Below are positions 7,527 to 18,819 of a stretch of 64,000 bases of DNA, one piece after another. A program made the position numbers and the translations under genes. The stretch is from a virus: IMG/VR virus record IMGVR_UViG_3300021961_000026, positions 62,001-126,000 of that record; one strand, written 5' to 3'. The first letter of the stretch is position 1, and every line of letters begins with the position of its first letter. A model generated the notes under the pieces. That model did no database searches, was not told where the DNA came from, and worked only from the letters and a program-made list of their open reading frames with translations.

Positions 7527-10500
7527 TTGATAAGAGATCGTGGGCCTATCAATAATTTAGGCTATGGTATTACATCTAGGGATCTTCCTTTTAATGAAGG
7601 AGAAACAGAGGGTGTTTCTCGCGATAGTGGTTATGTATCTAAAGCGCTTGATGGTCATCCCGTCATGCGCTTTTTTGCGCATACAGCAGCTTCTATGGCG
7701 GTTGCTGGAGTTATTGGAGCTGGTCTTAAAAAAGGTGGATTAAAGTTAACGGAAAAACTCCAAGAAAAATTATCCACAACAACCATTAAAGATATTGGAC
7801 AAATAAGAAAGCATCTAGATGAACTTCAAGGTGTAAAAAGACATATTGAGGGAGTTAATGATCCCTATGAAGCATTAGTATTTAGAGATAAAGATTCAGG
7901 TGAACTAACAACAGGTTATCTTGGTAGAGATAGTGAAGTTCATAGGGGGCTTTATTTAACCAGTGATGAAATTCAACAAGCTGGAAGAGGACTAACCTCA
8001 GAACCCGCTGCTGTATGGTCACTTAAAGATGATATTCAAAAGAAAATTATTAGAGCCGGAAGAAGAATGCCGTACGAGCTTCCAGCTCTTTATATATCCC
8101 AAAGGGGATTGAGTGACCAGGTATTTGGTGAGGGAGAAAATAAAAGAAAATTAAATTGGTATAACCCAGCTGATGTTATCTCTGATTTTGTCAAAACATC
8201 AGTATCAAATGTTGCTACTATGGTTTTACCATTTGAGGTAGCTGGAGCAGGGGCTTCCGCAGGCAAAAGGTCATTGAGCACCTTTAAAAACTCAATGCAA
8301 CACCTCAATGAGCTAAGTCCCATAAAACAAAAAAGCTATAAAGGATTTGTTGATTTAACAGAGTTGCTCGGAGAAGTCGGTCACGATCTAGCTTCTTTGT
8401 CAAATAGATTTTTACGAACAGCATCTCAAACATCAGGAGCATTTAACGCAGCCGCAAATGCTTTAGCTGAACAACCCAGAATAGTCGACTCTTTACATAA
8501 AGCCCGTTTTGGCATGAAAGAAGCCAGAAGAAGGTCTGTGCAAGCACAGGAGAGTCAACTCAAACGTGCTGGGCAAATGGCCAAAGGTTTTGCTTTTGGT
8601 ATTGATGATGAATATGGTGCACTCGATGCAATCCCTGCATTTAGAGGTTTAACTCAAGCAGTTAAAAAAGGTCGCCAAGAATTTAAGTTATTTGGTCAAG
8701 GCTATGACGCTGTACAAAGTTCAGTAAAATACAATCAATTGCTCTCATCTGGAGTTTCTAGAGACGAACTTCAAAGGGCGATGAATACTATTCAGTCACA
8801 GTATTCAAGTAGATTTTCTAAACTATCTAGTCAAGTTGCAATATTGGGTGGCGGTGGTCCTGGAGACAAGTCTTTTAATAGATCTGATTTTTCTCTGGGA
8901 CAACAGCAAACTGAATATAAAAAGCTCCTAGCAAGAAATCTAGAAAGAAAAGGTTTAACTACAGAAGAGGCAGAATCTTTTGCTACACAACTAAGAGTAG
9001 TTGGATTGACAAAAGGTACAGATCCAACAAATATTGTTTCAATAGGAAGAAACAAAATAACCGCTGAAGGCGACGAATATTATAGGCAGATGATAGATCG
9101 CTTTAAGGGCGTTAAGGGTGGAAAGGACCTGGCTGAAAAGTTTAATGCTTTAGCAGGCACATCGTCTAGTTCAGAAGCATTCCTTAGAAATATTATTGAA
9201 GACTCAAATGCTCAGTTCTTCTCTAAAGAATTTCAAACTCTTACAAAAAACAAAATAGCTAATCAATGGAATTCTTTTTATAGAGGTGATTTAGTAGATA
9301 TAGCTTCTAGTTTTTTAAAGCCACAGAAAGCATTGTTTCATGATTTTGTCGGCCCATTAGGACCAGGTAAGCAAGAGTTTTTACAGAGAAAAACTGCACA
9401 ATCATTAGGCTTAAAATTAAAAGATTCAACTGGCAATATTGTTTCAAACGATATAGTCAAAGGCCATCTAGCAAAAAAGGGCTATGATCCAAACAATTTT
9501 GTTCAACTAAGATCATTCTTAATTGAACGAAATAAAATGAGTTCTGGAATATTTAATAGCGGATTTAATTTATTTGGTCTTAAACCCATGCTTCTAGATG
9601 AGGCAATATCTAGTGGTAGATTCCAATCTAAGAATGCAAATGAGCAAAAAGTTATTGGTGATTTAGCCAAGAGAATGGCCCTAAATGATCCAGTATCTAA
9701 AAGTATTGGTCTAACTAGATTAGATGGAGTTTACAAAACTAGATCAGGAAATGTTCTTGATTTTAGTTCAATAAAGAAAACTTTTGCGGGAGTCGCTGAC
9801 TTCTTTGCTAGTGAATTTCATATACCAATAGTTAAGTTAAATGTAGCGGATCTATTTGGTTATAGATCATTTTCAGAAATTGCTAGGAGAGGACCTCTTC
9901 AGTATTCTCCAGGCATGACAGTTCAACCATTTGGTGATTTAGCAAAAACAAAATCTGATTTTCATATATGGCATAGCACTGGTGGATTTTTAGGAACAAA
10001 AGGAAAGGTCAGTACATACTCAACAGATAGTTTTTCTGGTGCAGTGTATGGAAATGAGTTAACTGGAACATATAGGCCTGTTCCCACCAATAGTACAGAG
10101 ATGTTTTCTCGTCATGCAAGACTTTCTTCTGGAATGGCTGGTGAAGCTAGTTATGATATATCTGGTAGCTCAGGATCAAAGTTCTTAGATTTTGTATTAG
10201 GGAATTCTCAAAGAGCTAGGGGATTTAAAAATGCTATGGCGATAGATGCCGAGCAGCCCAACTCTTTATTTGGTTTAGGTAAAAGATTTCTATCAAGAAA
10301 TAGAGATATTAATAATCCAAGAGTATTAGGAAAATTAATTTCTGGAGAAGAAGTAAGATATAAATCTGGAACCACCTATAAAACTATGAAGTTAGATGTA
10401 GGTGGAAATGGCCTACGAGTTATAGACGATGCAGGAAATGCAGTAGCTGGCATAGAAGAATCAGATATATTAAGAGCATATAATTCTGTTAGAAAGCAAT

Positions 10501-13500
10501 CATTTAGATCTGGCTTTTCTTCTAAATTTATGAGAGAACTAGAAGACTCAAATCAGGGTTTATTTACTTTTGGTCCTATGGGATCTAGAGTGTCTCAGGT
10601 TGGTTCTCCTCAAGATATGACCTCCATGTTAGACGACATAGAGTCAGCTCTTCCTGGAATGGCTAACCTAATTAGGCAGCAGGGATTAGATTCCTCAGTA
10701 GTACAAAAGATGTACTCTAGAATTAGGAACCTTAGATCAGAGGCCGATCTTCTTTCTAGATCTCAGCTATCGGGTAGAACTCCATCTATTAATACAAGAT
10801 TAGAAGAAATTAAATCTGAAACATTTAGATTTATTGCTCAATCAAATGCATTAATTGGATCTGGCGCCCAATCAAAAGATGAGCTTTTTATAACGATGCA
10901 GTCTGTTCTGCAGAATATGAAAAAGTCTCTTCCAGCAGCACAACATGCAGAAGCACAAGCCGCAGTACTATCAACGCTTTTTAATATTAATGCGTTTAGC
11001 ACATTTAAGCAGGGCATTCCTAATATGGAGAATGCTCGCCAAGCTGCAATATCATTTTTCAATATGTCCCAAGGACAAGCTGGTCAAGCTGTCAGGGAAG
11101 CTATTAGTCCTTTTACAAAGGGTACATTTGATTTAATTGGAACAAATGTAAGAAAGCCATTCTCTACATTTATTCCTCAAATGAAAAGAATCTTTGGTAC
11201 AGCTCAATATGAGCTAGATGATTTGTCTACAGATGTTTTGGGTTCGGGCCAAAGAACTACGTTTGTTCCTACATTTGGAACAGTCTTTGGAAAAAATCCA
11301 ATGGCAGCAATAAAGAGTGCCCTAGGAATTAATACATATTCTAATCCAGAAGGTTTTTCTGGAATGTCCGTACCTATCTCTCAAGGTGTTGAGCGTCTAA
11401 ATAAATATTTTGGAACGCTTGGTATGCAGCTAGATGTTTCCAAGTTTAAAGGTCCATTAGATCTTTATGCAAGAGGAATGGTCGCAAAAAGGGTTCTTCC
11501 AATCTATGCTGCTGGTACAACTGCTATGACAGTTGATAGAACTATTGGCGGAATGGTTGGAGAAAGGGATCAATATGGAGAAAAAGTATATTCCCCATAC
11601 TTTACAACAAAAGCTGCAAGAGGTGTTGTTGAACTTCAATCTTTAGTTGCCGGCCTTGCTCCTGGTGGAATGACCGCAGACGAGAAGAAAGAGCAACTTC
11701 TTGATGGGGAAGTGCCAATTAGGCAGGGTAGATTCTGGCCACTTGGCAATACTCCATTCCAAGGTGGAAAGATTATGTACTATCGTCCATCTTGGTATAG
11801 AAAACTTCAGGGTGGAGCACTATTTACTGATGACACTTATGGAAGTCCAGCAGAAAAATTCTTATTCTACAATGATATTTCTCCTTTAAGACCTTTAGAT
11901 CCATACAGATTTGAAAGAAAACATTACGCAGACAGACCATATCCAGTAAGTGGAGAGTATTTCAGTGGTCCATGGGGTCCATTAACATCAATGCTTAATG
12001 CAACTGTTGGTAGAGTATTGAAGCCACAGGTATCAATGCACGATGAAGAAGTTATGCAAGCTCTTGGCGGATATGTGCCAGCAGGTCAATTTGGCGCATA
12101 TAATACAGCAGGTTATTCTTTTGGAGGATATAAAGCTGGTGTAGCTGGAATTGGTGGGGGTGGATCAGGGCCTGGATTTACTGCTCCTAATTCTAGCGGA
12201 ATGCAGATAACCGGACAAATGATGGGCGCTAATAATGCAAGGTATGCAGCTGCAGCAGGCATGCCGTTAGCAACGGCATCAAATATAACTCGAGATGCTA
12301 TAGCAGGATTAAATGCTCCGTTAATGCAAATGTCCTATGGTCCACCAAAGCAAAGGGGAGTCATGGCTCCCCCAATAGTTCCTGCTGGAGTTCCAATGTC
12401 TAGCGGTGCAGCTGGATATCAAATGGGTGAAATCGGATATAGAACTCAAGAAATGTTGGGTATTTATGGTTTCGGTTTTTCTAGCCTTAGAGAAAAGTTT
12501 GGTTTTGGCAAAGGAGACTTTGAGCCAGATAAAGCCGTGTTACAATCAGCATCAAAGGCCTATGGAACAAGTAGAGCTTTCTGGGATCTAAATCTAGGTG
12601 GTCTTGGCGACGTCCCATTAACAGCACAAGGTGCATTGGGTAACTTAGAATTTTCTGAAATTATTAGAAGATTTATTCCAAAAGATAGAACTGGTGTTGA
12701 TTATTTAAATCCCATTAGAAATACAATGGGTCAACAATATCCCTTTTTACCAGGAGCAGAATATTTTACTGACTTTACTCGCGGAGATCCATTTACAAAA
12801 ATTTCAGAAGGAGAACTAAGACTTCCTGGAATTGGGTACGAAAGATTTAATACATTATATTCAGATCAAACTGGTAAATATGGAGTTTTAAATCAATTGG
12901 ATATTCTAGCTGATGTTGCACCATATTCTCAGCAATTTAAATCTGTTAATAAATTAGCCGAAAAAACTATAACTGATCCAGGTCAAAGAACAAGACTCTT
13001 AGAAATACAATCACAAGTAGCACAAACAACAAAAAAATATTCCTTTAGTCCTTACGAATATAAAGATAAAACAGCTAGTGAAGCCGGAATGCATCCAACG
13101 CTAATGAGGGCAGCAAAATTTGGAGAATACATAGCACATAGAGATACATTATTTAATACTAAATTTTTACAGAAAAGAACCGCAGTTGAAGATTGGGAAA
13201 GAAGAAATGTTTATGGTTCAACCTTCCCAGAATGGCAAAGGCCATTTGAAAGCTTTATTCAACCAATGATTAATAGAGCTACACAAAGAGATCCATTGTC
13301 TGCTGCAGCTGCTTTGGGTTTTTCTGGTTCATTGTTTGGTAGAACTCCAAGAGCAAAGATGTTTGGATCATTAATTGGAGCTGCAACTGGTTTTACAGCT
13401 TCAACTCTTGGAAATGCCGTAGAAACAATTAGTGGAGAAAGATATGTTCCAAGGGAAAGAAGAAAAGAACTTGCCCTAGAGGAATATACTGATATTTTAA

Positions 13501-14111
13501 GTTATGTTAAAAATACTAGATTAGCAACAATGGCAGCACAAGCTGGAGATAAAGCAGCAGCATTTCAGTTTGGGCAAGCTGCAAAGAGAACAATGTATGG
13601 AGCAGATATATATGGTGCATCTGTAGATACCTTAAGTCTTGCGGTTCCCAAAAGAAAAAGAGAGCACTTTAGAGAAATGCTAAATGCCCCAGTAGAAGAT
13701 CGTAAGAAAATACTTTCTACAGCTGGAAGATTAGAGAGAAGAATCTATGAAGCTGCATGGGGTATGCAAGTAGAAAAAAGGCCTGACTTAGCTGAGTATT
13801 TTGAAAGGCACCAACTACCAGACGCATCTTGGGAAGGTTGGCATCCCAATACAAATATGGAGCATGTTAAGATTAAAGTTGGTCAGTCAATGGGCCTAGA
13901 AATGTCTCAAATGGGTTACTATCCACAACAGATAAAAGAAGCCACTTTAACCAATCCTTCATATCCTGATTTTTACAAAAAAGAAAATGATGAAGATGTT
14001 TTGTATAGGCTTAGAAGATTAATGAGCGGTAATGGAATCAGTGGATCAATAACTCCTGTTATGAATCCATTTGGTTCAAACAATATAGATATATCAGCTG
14101 GAGTTAGGTAA
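7527..14111 (+). CDS. Giant tail protein, probable tape measure (2194 aa)
   Basis: The start is TTG at 7527 with GAGGAG upstream. The 2194-residue product is mostly charged and helical. It has hydrophobic stretches near residues 50-65 ('ASMAVAGVIGAGL'), around 225-240 and near 1930-1970 ('LFGSLIGAATG'-like region), and a Gly-rich linker near residues 1530-1560. Tape-measure proteins normally follow the chaperones and carry such hydrophobic segments; by the usual ~1.5 A per residue a protein this size would specify a tail of about 0.3 micrometre. The C-terminal third contains 'NPIRNTMGQQYPFLPGAEYF' and 'ILADVAPYS', suggesting a folded conserved domain I cannot name. The next gene, also very large, is the alternative tape measure. 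No in-frame CGG codon is present. Confidence 0.55.
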   Translation: MIRDRGPINNLGYGITSRDLPFNEGETEGVSRDSGYVSKALDGHPVMRFFAHTAASMAVAGVIGAGLKKGGLKLTEKLQEKLSTTTIKDIGQIRKHLDELQGVKRHIEGVNDPYEALVFRDKDSGELTTGYLGRDSEVHRGLYLTSDEIQQAGRGLTSEPAAVWSLKDDIQKKIIRAGRRMPYELPALYISQRGLSDQVFGEGENKRKLNWYNPADVISDFVKTSVSNVATMVLPFEVAGAGASAGKRSLSTFKNSMQHLNELSPIKQKSYKGFVDLTELLGEVGHDLASLSNRFLRTASQTSGAFNAAANALAEQPRIVDSLHKARFGMKEARRRSVQAQESQLKRAGQMAKGFAFGIDDEYGALDAIPAFRGLTQAVKKGRQEFKLFGQGYDAVQSSVKYNQLLSSGVSRDELQRAMNTIQSQYSSRFSKLSSQVAILGGGGPGDKSFNRSDFSLGQQQTEYKKLLARNLERKGLTTEEAESFATQLRVVGLTKGTDPTNIVSIGRNKITAEGDEYYRQMIDRFKGVKGGKDLAEKFNALAGTSSSSEAFLRNIIEDSNAQFFSKEFQTLTKNKIANQWNSFYRGDLVDIASSFLKPQKALFHDFVGPLGPGKQEFLQRKTAQSLGLKLKDSTGNIVSNDIVKGHLAKKGYDPNNFVQLRSFLIERNKMSSGIFNSGFNLFGLKPMLLDEAISSGRFQSKNANEQKVIGDLAKRMALNDPVSKSIGLTRLDGVYKTRSGNVLDFSSIKKTFAGVADFFASEFHIPIVKLNVADLFGYRSFSEIARRGPLQYSPGMTVQPFGDLAKTKSDFHIWHSTGGFLGTKGKVSTYSTDSFSGAVYGNELTGTYRPVPTNSTEMFSRHARLSSGMAGEASYDISGSSGSKFLDFVLGNSQRARGFKNAMAIDAEQPNSLFGLGKRFLSRNRDINNPRVLGKLISGEEVRYKSGTTYKTMKLDVGGNGLRVIDDAGNAVAGIEESDILRAYNSVRKQSFRSGFSSKFMRELEDSNQGLFTFGPMGSRVSQVGSPQDMTSMLDDIESALPGMANLIRQQGLDSSVVQKMYSRIRNLRSEADLLSRSQLSGRTPSINTRLEEIKSETFRFIAQSNALIGSGAQSKDELFITMQSVLQNMKKSLPAAQHAEAQAAVLSTLFNINAFSTFKQGIPNMENARQAAISFFNMSQGQAGQAVREAISPFTKGTFDLIGTNVRKPFSTFIPQMKRIFGTAQYELDDLSTDVLGSGQRTTFVPTFGTVFGKNPMAAIKSALGINTYSNPEGFSGMSVPISQGVERLNKYFGTLGMQLDVSKFKGPLDLYARGMVAKRVLPIYAAGTTAMTVDRTIGGMVGERDQYGEKVYSPYFTTKAARGVVELQSLVAGLAPGGMTADEKKEQLLDGEVPIRQGRFWPLGNTPFQGGKIMYYRPSWYRKLQGGALFTDDTYGSPAEKFLFYNDISPLRPLDPYRFERKHYADRPYPVSGEYFSGPWGPLTSMLNATVGRVLKPQVSMHDEEVMQALGGYVPAGQFGAYNTAGYSFGGYKAGVAGIGGGGSGPGFTAPNSSGMQITGQMMGANNARYAAAAGMPLATASNITRDAIAGLNAPLMQMSYGPPKQRGVMAPPIVPAGVPMSSGAAGYQMGEIGYRTQEMLGIYGFGFSSLREKFGFGKGDFEPDKAVLQSASKAYGTSRAFWDLNLGGLGDVPLTAQGALGNLEFSEIIRRFIPKDRTGVDYLNPIRNTMGQQYPFLPGAEYFTDFTRGDPFTKISEGELRLPGIGYERFNTLYSDQTGKYGVLNQLDILADVAPYSQQFKSVNKLAEKTITDPGQRTRLLEIQSQVAQTTKKYSFSPYEYKDKTASEAGMHPTLMRAAKFGEYIAHRDTLFNTKFLQKRTAVEDWERRNVYGSTFPEWQRPFESFIQPMINRATQRDPLSAAAALGFSGSLFGRTPRAKMFGSLIGAATGFTASTLGNAVETISGERYVPRERRKELALEEYTDILSYVKNTRLATMAAQAGDKAAAFQFGQAAKRTMYGADIYGASVDTLSLAVPKRKREHFREMLNAPVEDRKKILSTAGRLERRIYEAAWGMQVEKRPDLAEYFERHQLPDASWEGWHPNTNMEHVKIKVGQSMGLEMSQMGYYPQQIKEATLTNPSYPDFYKKENDEDVLYRLRRLMSGNGISGSITPVMNPFGSNNIDISAGVR

Positions 14112-14113
14112 AA

Positions 14114-17100
14114 ATGTCAGACATTATAAATCTTTTTGGTGGCAATGTTGCAATGGCAAAAAAGGCAGCTGACATAGCCTTACTTTCTACCGACTTAGGT
14201 CGTGGTGGAGTAGTAAAAGCACAGCTTAGCAATGTAAATGGTCAGCAAACAATTAAATACATTATGACTGCCACTGGCCAAGAGTACGACAGCGCTGAAG
14301 ATGCTTTCATTGCAGCCAGTACTTTAAGAGTAACTCAATTTGAAAGAATTGTTCCGTCTTCTGGTAAAGTTGGCGACATTGCTAATAATCCAAGAAGAGC
14401 TCAGATGGGCTCAATAATGGAATCAATGCAAAATGAATTTAATCTTAGAATGGGCAATAGCCAGATGTTTAGAGATTTTATTCAAAACATTACAGGTCAA
14501 ACTGGAACATCTCTTAACTTATCTATGGATGTAATTTCAACTTCCTCCAAAAGAGGTGGAGATGTAAAAGAATTTTTAGATTTAGCAAAAAAAGAATTAG
14601 GTGGATATATTCCGTTTGCAAGCGATGAAGGTGTAGATATCTTACAGTTTGCTATAAATAATAAAAAATTAACTACGTCAGAAACTCATCTTCTTTTATC
14701 ATTTCTTGGAAACGATATACTCAATCCAGCAAAAGTCATTGCAGGATTTGGTGCAGGTGGAACAGCAAATAAATTAGAAGATTTCTTAAGTAAAATTCCA
14801 AAAAGAGCTAGAGCCTTTACATCTGAAAGAGATATCACGTTGCAGCTTTCAGATTTAGTCCAATATATGGATAGGAAATATTATAAACCAGGAGCTTCTG
14901 TTACAGATGAAATGGGAGTTGTAATACAAGAAGGATTAGATGTTTTAAGGTCTCATAATGATAAATCACTAAAAGGAATAAAAGGTTCAAAAAAACTCAA
15001 GGTAAGAGCAAGAGATCAGTATGTATATAGAGTTATGCAAAATGTTGATACTCAAGCTATTATCAGCTCTTCAATGGAAAGAGCTCTCATTGGCATAGAT
15101 GATGATATAGCAAAAGACGCAATGAGAAATAAATTAAATTCTTATCTTCAATCAGATGATTTTAGAAATGCGTTAAGAAATTCAGGAACAAATAAAGATT
15201 TACAGGATTTTTATAGATCTGCAAATATTGATGATGACATTAAGGGTTTTCTTGATGACATCATGGACACTTCCGAAAAAGAATTTGATGGTAGAGCTGT
15301 CCTAAATAAAAAAGCTATTGATGGAGCAAAAAAGACATTAAAAGCAAGAATATCTCAAATTAAATCAGATATTCAAAATGGCGTTGGAGATATCGCAGAT
15401 AATCAAAAAGCTCTTCAACAGCTGCAAGGACAATTGGACATAGTTAGTAATGCTACCAATTTGTATCAAGTAACTGGTAGAGGTCAATTAGGTCCAGATT
15501 CTATAAAAACAGCTTTTGACATAAGAGCTTTAAGTGGAAATATGGAAAATATTTTATTTGTCATGGGATCATCTCAGCTAAAAAAAGATGTAAATTTAGC
15601 TATGGGCACAAATATGATTACGCTTAGCGGTTTTGGTAGTCCAAAAGAGCGTGTTTATGCTGATCCAGTTACTCTTGCATTTCATCCAGAAGCTTTTTCT
15701 ACAGAAGCAGATATTTTAAATTATAAAAACTACGCAGCAGGTATATCACAGCAATTTCAAGAAGCAGTCGAAAGTAATATTCTTCCAAAGAAGATAGAAA
15801 CAATGTTACAGAATGTAGTTGATGAAGATATATCTATGTTACCAGTTACATCTCAAGCTTCTAGGGGTAGATACAAAGAGCTAGCCAGAAAAACATTAGA
15901 GCTCCATCAGTCTGGAATTGGTCCTAAAAATTCTCCTTTAATGATGAACATGCTGCATTCAATGTTCCAAACAGAAGCATTTAAGGTTGTTACAAAGGGA
16001 GATAAAGAATTCTTCATGCCCGTTATGCCAGACGTAAATAGGTTTGCATTAGCTACGGAATCTACAGAAGCTATGGCTGGAGGAAGAAGTATCCTAGGAA
16101 AATATACAACTGCCTCTGGTAGAGGAGGCATGTCTGATATAACATTTGATTTAGCAAACGGAACTAGAGTTAATCAAGAATTGGCTAAATTTAGAGTATC
16201 AAATGGAACTGTCTTATTTCATGCAGGCGCTGTAAAAGAGTACTTCAATGCTTTGGGTGGATTTGACTTGGACGACAAAGGCTTGCCAAAATTAATGACA
16301 GCATCATATACTGATGATACAGGTAAACAAGTTAAAGACTTAATGTTTGCAATGGTTAGGCAGCCTTCTGGTCCACAAGAAATTATGTACACAAGTGCAG
16401 CACTAGATGATGTAGAAACCTTGCGACATTTCTTTGGTGAAGAATCTTTTATAGCAGAACTAGAGCAAATAAGGGGCACAAGCGATGCAGCTGAAGAGTT
16501 ACATAATATTTTAACAAACAAAAAAAGAAGATCAATATCTACAAATCTTACCGAAAGAGATATGAAAGATGTAATCATAGACGTATATGATTCGCTTTCA
16601 TCAAAAGGTAAAGCCAGCATTACTCAAGCTTCAGATAGGCTTTTGGAAAATGTAGCCCAATATGGCTCTTCGCCATTGAAAAATACAAATCTAACTACCA
16701 GGTTTGGCTTAGAAAGAGTTTTAAAATCATCAGAAGATATAGCAAATACTGAATATCAAGAATTTATGAGGAAAAAACTTCAACAAATACTTCCAGATTT
16801 TAAAAATCAAATCGATCAACAAACCTATTCTGACATTATGAGAGCAACAACTCCACAACAAATAGGTAATATAATATCAAATTTTGATGAATCTAAAAAT
16901 ATTGGACTCAGAGCTGCTATGGGACAAAGCATTTCTTCTTTCATGGCGGAAAGAGCAACTGCAGATGCAGATATTCTAGGCGTGTACGTTAATAGAAGCA
17001 TGGTTGTGGGTTCATCTTTAAATCAAATTGAAGACTTTGCAAAAAGATTAGATTCCGCAAAAATAGCCCAACTTCAAAAATATAATATAGGTTTAACTCT

Positions 17101-18805
17101 TCAGGAAACAGCAATTGACCGTGCAGTAACATTTAGTGCTCAAGCAGATTTTTTGGCAGAAGTTTCCAGAACCTCAGCTAGATTAGATCCAACTACTGGA
17201 AGAATATTTGTAGAAAATATTCTAAAAGAAAAATTAGGACAAGTTACAATGGATCAAGTTGGACTCAATGCAATGGAGAATCTTGGCAAAATGATGGGCG
17301 GAATGACGGCTATGTTCTATGGTGAGAATATGGCTGATCAAGACCTATTCCCTGTTATTGATCAAATTTTACTAGAAACAAGAATGACAACTGAAGGGGA
17401 TGTTCAAAAACTTCTTTCAGGAATGATATCTGGAATTAAAGATGTATCTAAAGAATTTGGTTATCAAGATCAAAGGATTGAAGATCTTTTGTCTGAAATG
17501 ACAAAAGCATCAGTAAGTAAGGAAAGGGGCATGCAATTCCTTACCGAAAGATTTGCTGCTCAAGCGTCTCATAGATATGCGTCAACCGCAAGGGCAGTGG
17601 AAGCAGCTGCTAAGGTTAATGCAGAGATGGATGCTCTAGCACGACTTGCTTTTGCTGGAGTAGTTCCCGACCAAATATTAATGTCTACTAGCGTATCTCA
17701 AGAAGCTTCAAATGTAGCTGATTATTTATTAGATAGAAATGCAAAAATGCTAGACGAGTTATTTTCTAAGTCAGCAAAAGAAATGGGTGATACAGAAAGG
17801 GATAAATTTGCTATTCAAAAGTTTTATCAATCACAAAGAGTATCCGCAGAGCTTTCTGAAGCATCTAGATTAAGTGGCAGAAGTCAAGAAGAAATACTAA
17901 ACGCCATGGAAAAAAGAGCTGCACAAAGAGGCATAAAATTCAGGTCATTTGAAAAATTAGATTTTGCAGATGATCAAGGAAGATCTTTTTATCAAAAATT
18001 ATTGTATGCAAGAACTAGAAGACAAAGACAATTTTATCAAAGAGCATTATCACAAGATCAGTTAACATCTTTTGAAAATGTTGCAAATATGATAGATGCA
18101 GGTGTAACAGCTGGAGCAGATCCTTACACAATGGCAAATGCTGGAGTTACTTCAATAACACAAGATGATTTAGACTTGCTTGATGAAATAGAGTCAGGAA
18201 AAGGATCTGAGAATAATTCAATTATTAGAAATATAAATGCTGAAAAAAAATTAGATCAACAGGTTGTGGATGAAATATCAACAGCAACAAGTGCTCAAGT
18301 TGTTGATCTTAAAGATGACACTTTTAATAAAGGGATTCAAGCAGCCATAGATGGAGATGAATATTCAAGATATCTACCTGGAAATACTCCATATAAAAGA
18401 TTTACTAATTTTGTTAAAGATGGAGAATTAAAGAATCTTTTTACAGAAAACGCAACATTTAGGCGTTCAATATATGCAGTGGGGGCTTTAGTTGCTGGAA
18501 GTTTTATTTACTCTGCAGTTAAAGATCATACTGCCGAGAAGATTCAAGGGCCACCACTTCTTCCTGGTGGATCGGCATATGAACAACAATATCCAAATAG
18601 AGCATCTGAAATTCCTCAGATTGGGACTGTAAATTATAATCCTGGAGTGTCTTATAAAGTTAATTTATATGGCAATAGACAAGATGTAGATAGCTTCAGG
18701 TCTATGGTCATGGAACTCGGAAATTTTGATATGAACACTACTATGTACTCAGGGATCCCAGATGTAGGTAAAGATCCATATGCCGAGATGGCAAGTTCTT
18801 ATTAA
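14114..18805 (+). CDS. Very large helical virion protein (1563 aa)
   Basis: ATG 14114 is 2 bp after the previous stop, with GGAG just upstream, so the two genes are coupled. The 1563-residue product is dominated by polar helices rich in Gln, Asp and Lys, with several likely coiled coils (for example residues 410-445). One hydrophobic segment lies near residues 1458-1475 ('YAVGALVAGSFIYSAV'), followed by a Pro/Gly/Tyr-rich C-terminus. The size, position and single membrane-like helix fit a tape-measure partner or an internal protein ejected with the DNA. I recognise no catalytic motif. Confidence 0.55.
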   Translation: MSDIINLFGGNVAMAKKAADIALLSTDLGRGGVVKAQLSNVNGQQTIKYIMTATGQEYDSAEDAFIAASTLRVTQFERIVPSSGKVGDIANNPRRAQMGSIMESMQNEFNLRMGNSQMFRDFIQNITGQTGTSLNLSMDVISTSSKRGGDVKEFLDLAKKELGGYIPFASDEGVDILQFAINNKKLTTSETHLLLSFLGNDILNPAKVIAGFGAGGTANKLEDFLSKIPKRARAFTSERDITLQLSDLVQYMDRKYYKPGASVTDEMGVVIQEGLDVLRSHNDKSLKGIKGSKKLKVRARDQYVYRVMQNVDTQAIISSSMERALIGIDDDIAKDAMRNKLNSYLQSDDFRNALRNSGTNKDLQDFYRSANIDDDIKGFLDDIMDTSEKEFDGRAVLNKKAIDGAKKTLKARISQIKSDIQNGVGDIADNQKALQQLQGQLDIVSNATNLYQVTGRGQLGPDSIKTAFDIRALSGNMENILFVMGSSQLKKDVNLAMGTNMITLSGFGSPKERVYADPVTLAFHPEAFSTEADILNYKNYAAGISQQFQEAVESNILPKKIETMLQNVVDEDISMLPVTSQASRGRYKELARKTLELHQSGIGPKNSPLMMNMLHSMFQTEAFKVVTKGDKEFFMPVMPDVNRFALATESTEAMAGGRSILGKYTTASGRGGMSDITFDLANGTRVNQELAKFRVSNGTVLFHAGAVKEYFNALGGFDLDDKGLPKLMTASYTDDTGKQVKDLMFAMVRQPSGPQEIMYTSAALDDVETLRHFFGEESFIAELEQIRGTSDAAEELHNILTNKKRRSISTNLTERDMKDVIIDVYDSLSSKGKASITQASDRLLENVAQYGSSPLKNTNLTTRFGLERVLKSSEDIANTEYQEFMRKKLQQILPDFKNQIDQQTYSDIMRATTPQQIGNIISNFDESKNIGLRAAMGQSISSFMAERATADADILGVYVNRSMVVGSSLNQIEDFAKRLDSAKIAQLQKYNIGLTLQETAIDRAVTFSAQADFLAEVSRTSARLDPTTGRIFVENILKEKLGQVTMDQVGLNAMENLGKMMGGMTAMFYGENMADQDLFPVIDQILLETRMTTEGDVQKLLSGMISGIKDVSKEFGYQDQRIEDLLSEMTKASVSKERGMQFLTERFAAQASHRYASTARAVEAAAKVNAEMDALARLAFAGVVPDQILMSTSVSQEASNVADYLLDRNAKMLDELFSKSAKEMGDTERDKFAIQKFYQSQRVSAELSEASRLSGRSQEEILNAMEKRAAQRGIKFRSFEKLDFADDQGRSFYQKLLYARTRRQRQFYQRALSQDQLTSFENVANMIDAGVTAGADPYTMANAGVTSITQDDLDLLDEIESGKGSENNSIIRNINAEKKLDQQVVDEISTATSAQVVDLKDDTFNKGIQAAIDGDEYSRYLPGNTPYKRFTNFVKDGELKNLFTENATFRRSIYAVGALVAGSFIYSAVKDHTAEKIQGPPLLPGGSAYEQQYPNRASEIPQIGTVNYNPGVSYKVNLYGNRQDVDSFRSMVMELGNFDMNTTMYSGIPDVGKDPYAEMASSY

Positions 18806-18819
18806 GGATTAATTTTAAT

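Noticed and set aside
16219-16620. Minus-strand frame of 133 codons
   Set aside because: It lies fully within a well-supported plus-strand gene, with no ribosome-binding site and a Ser/Leu/Ile-rich composition typical of a reverse-complement shadow.
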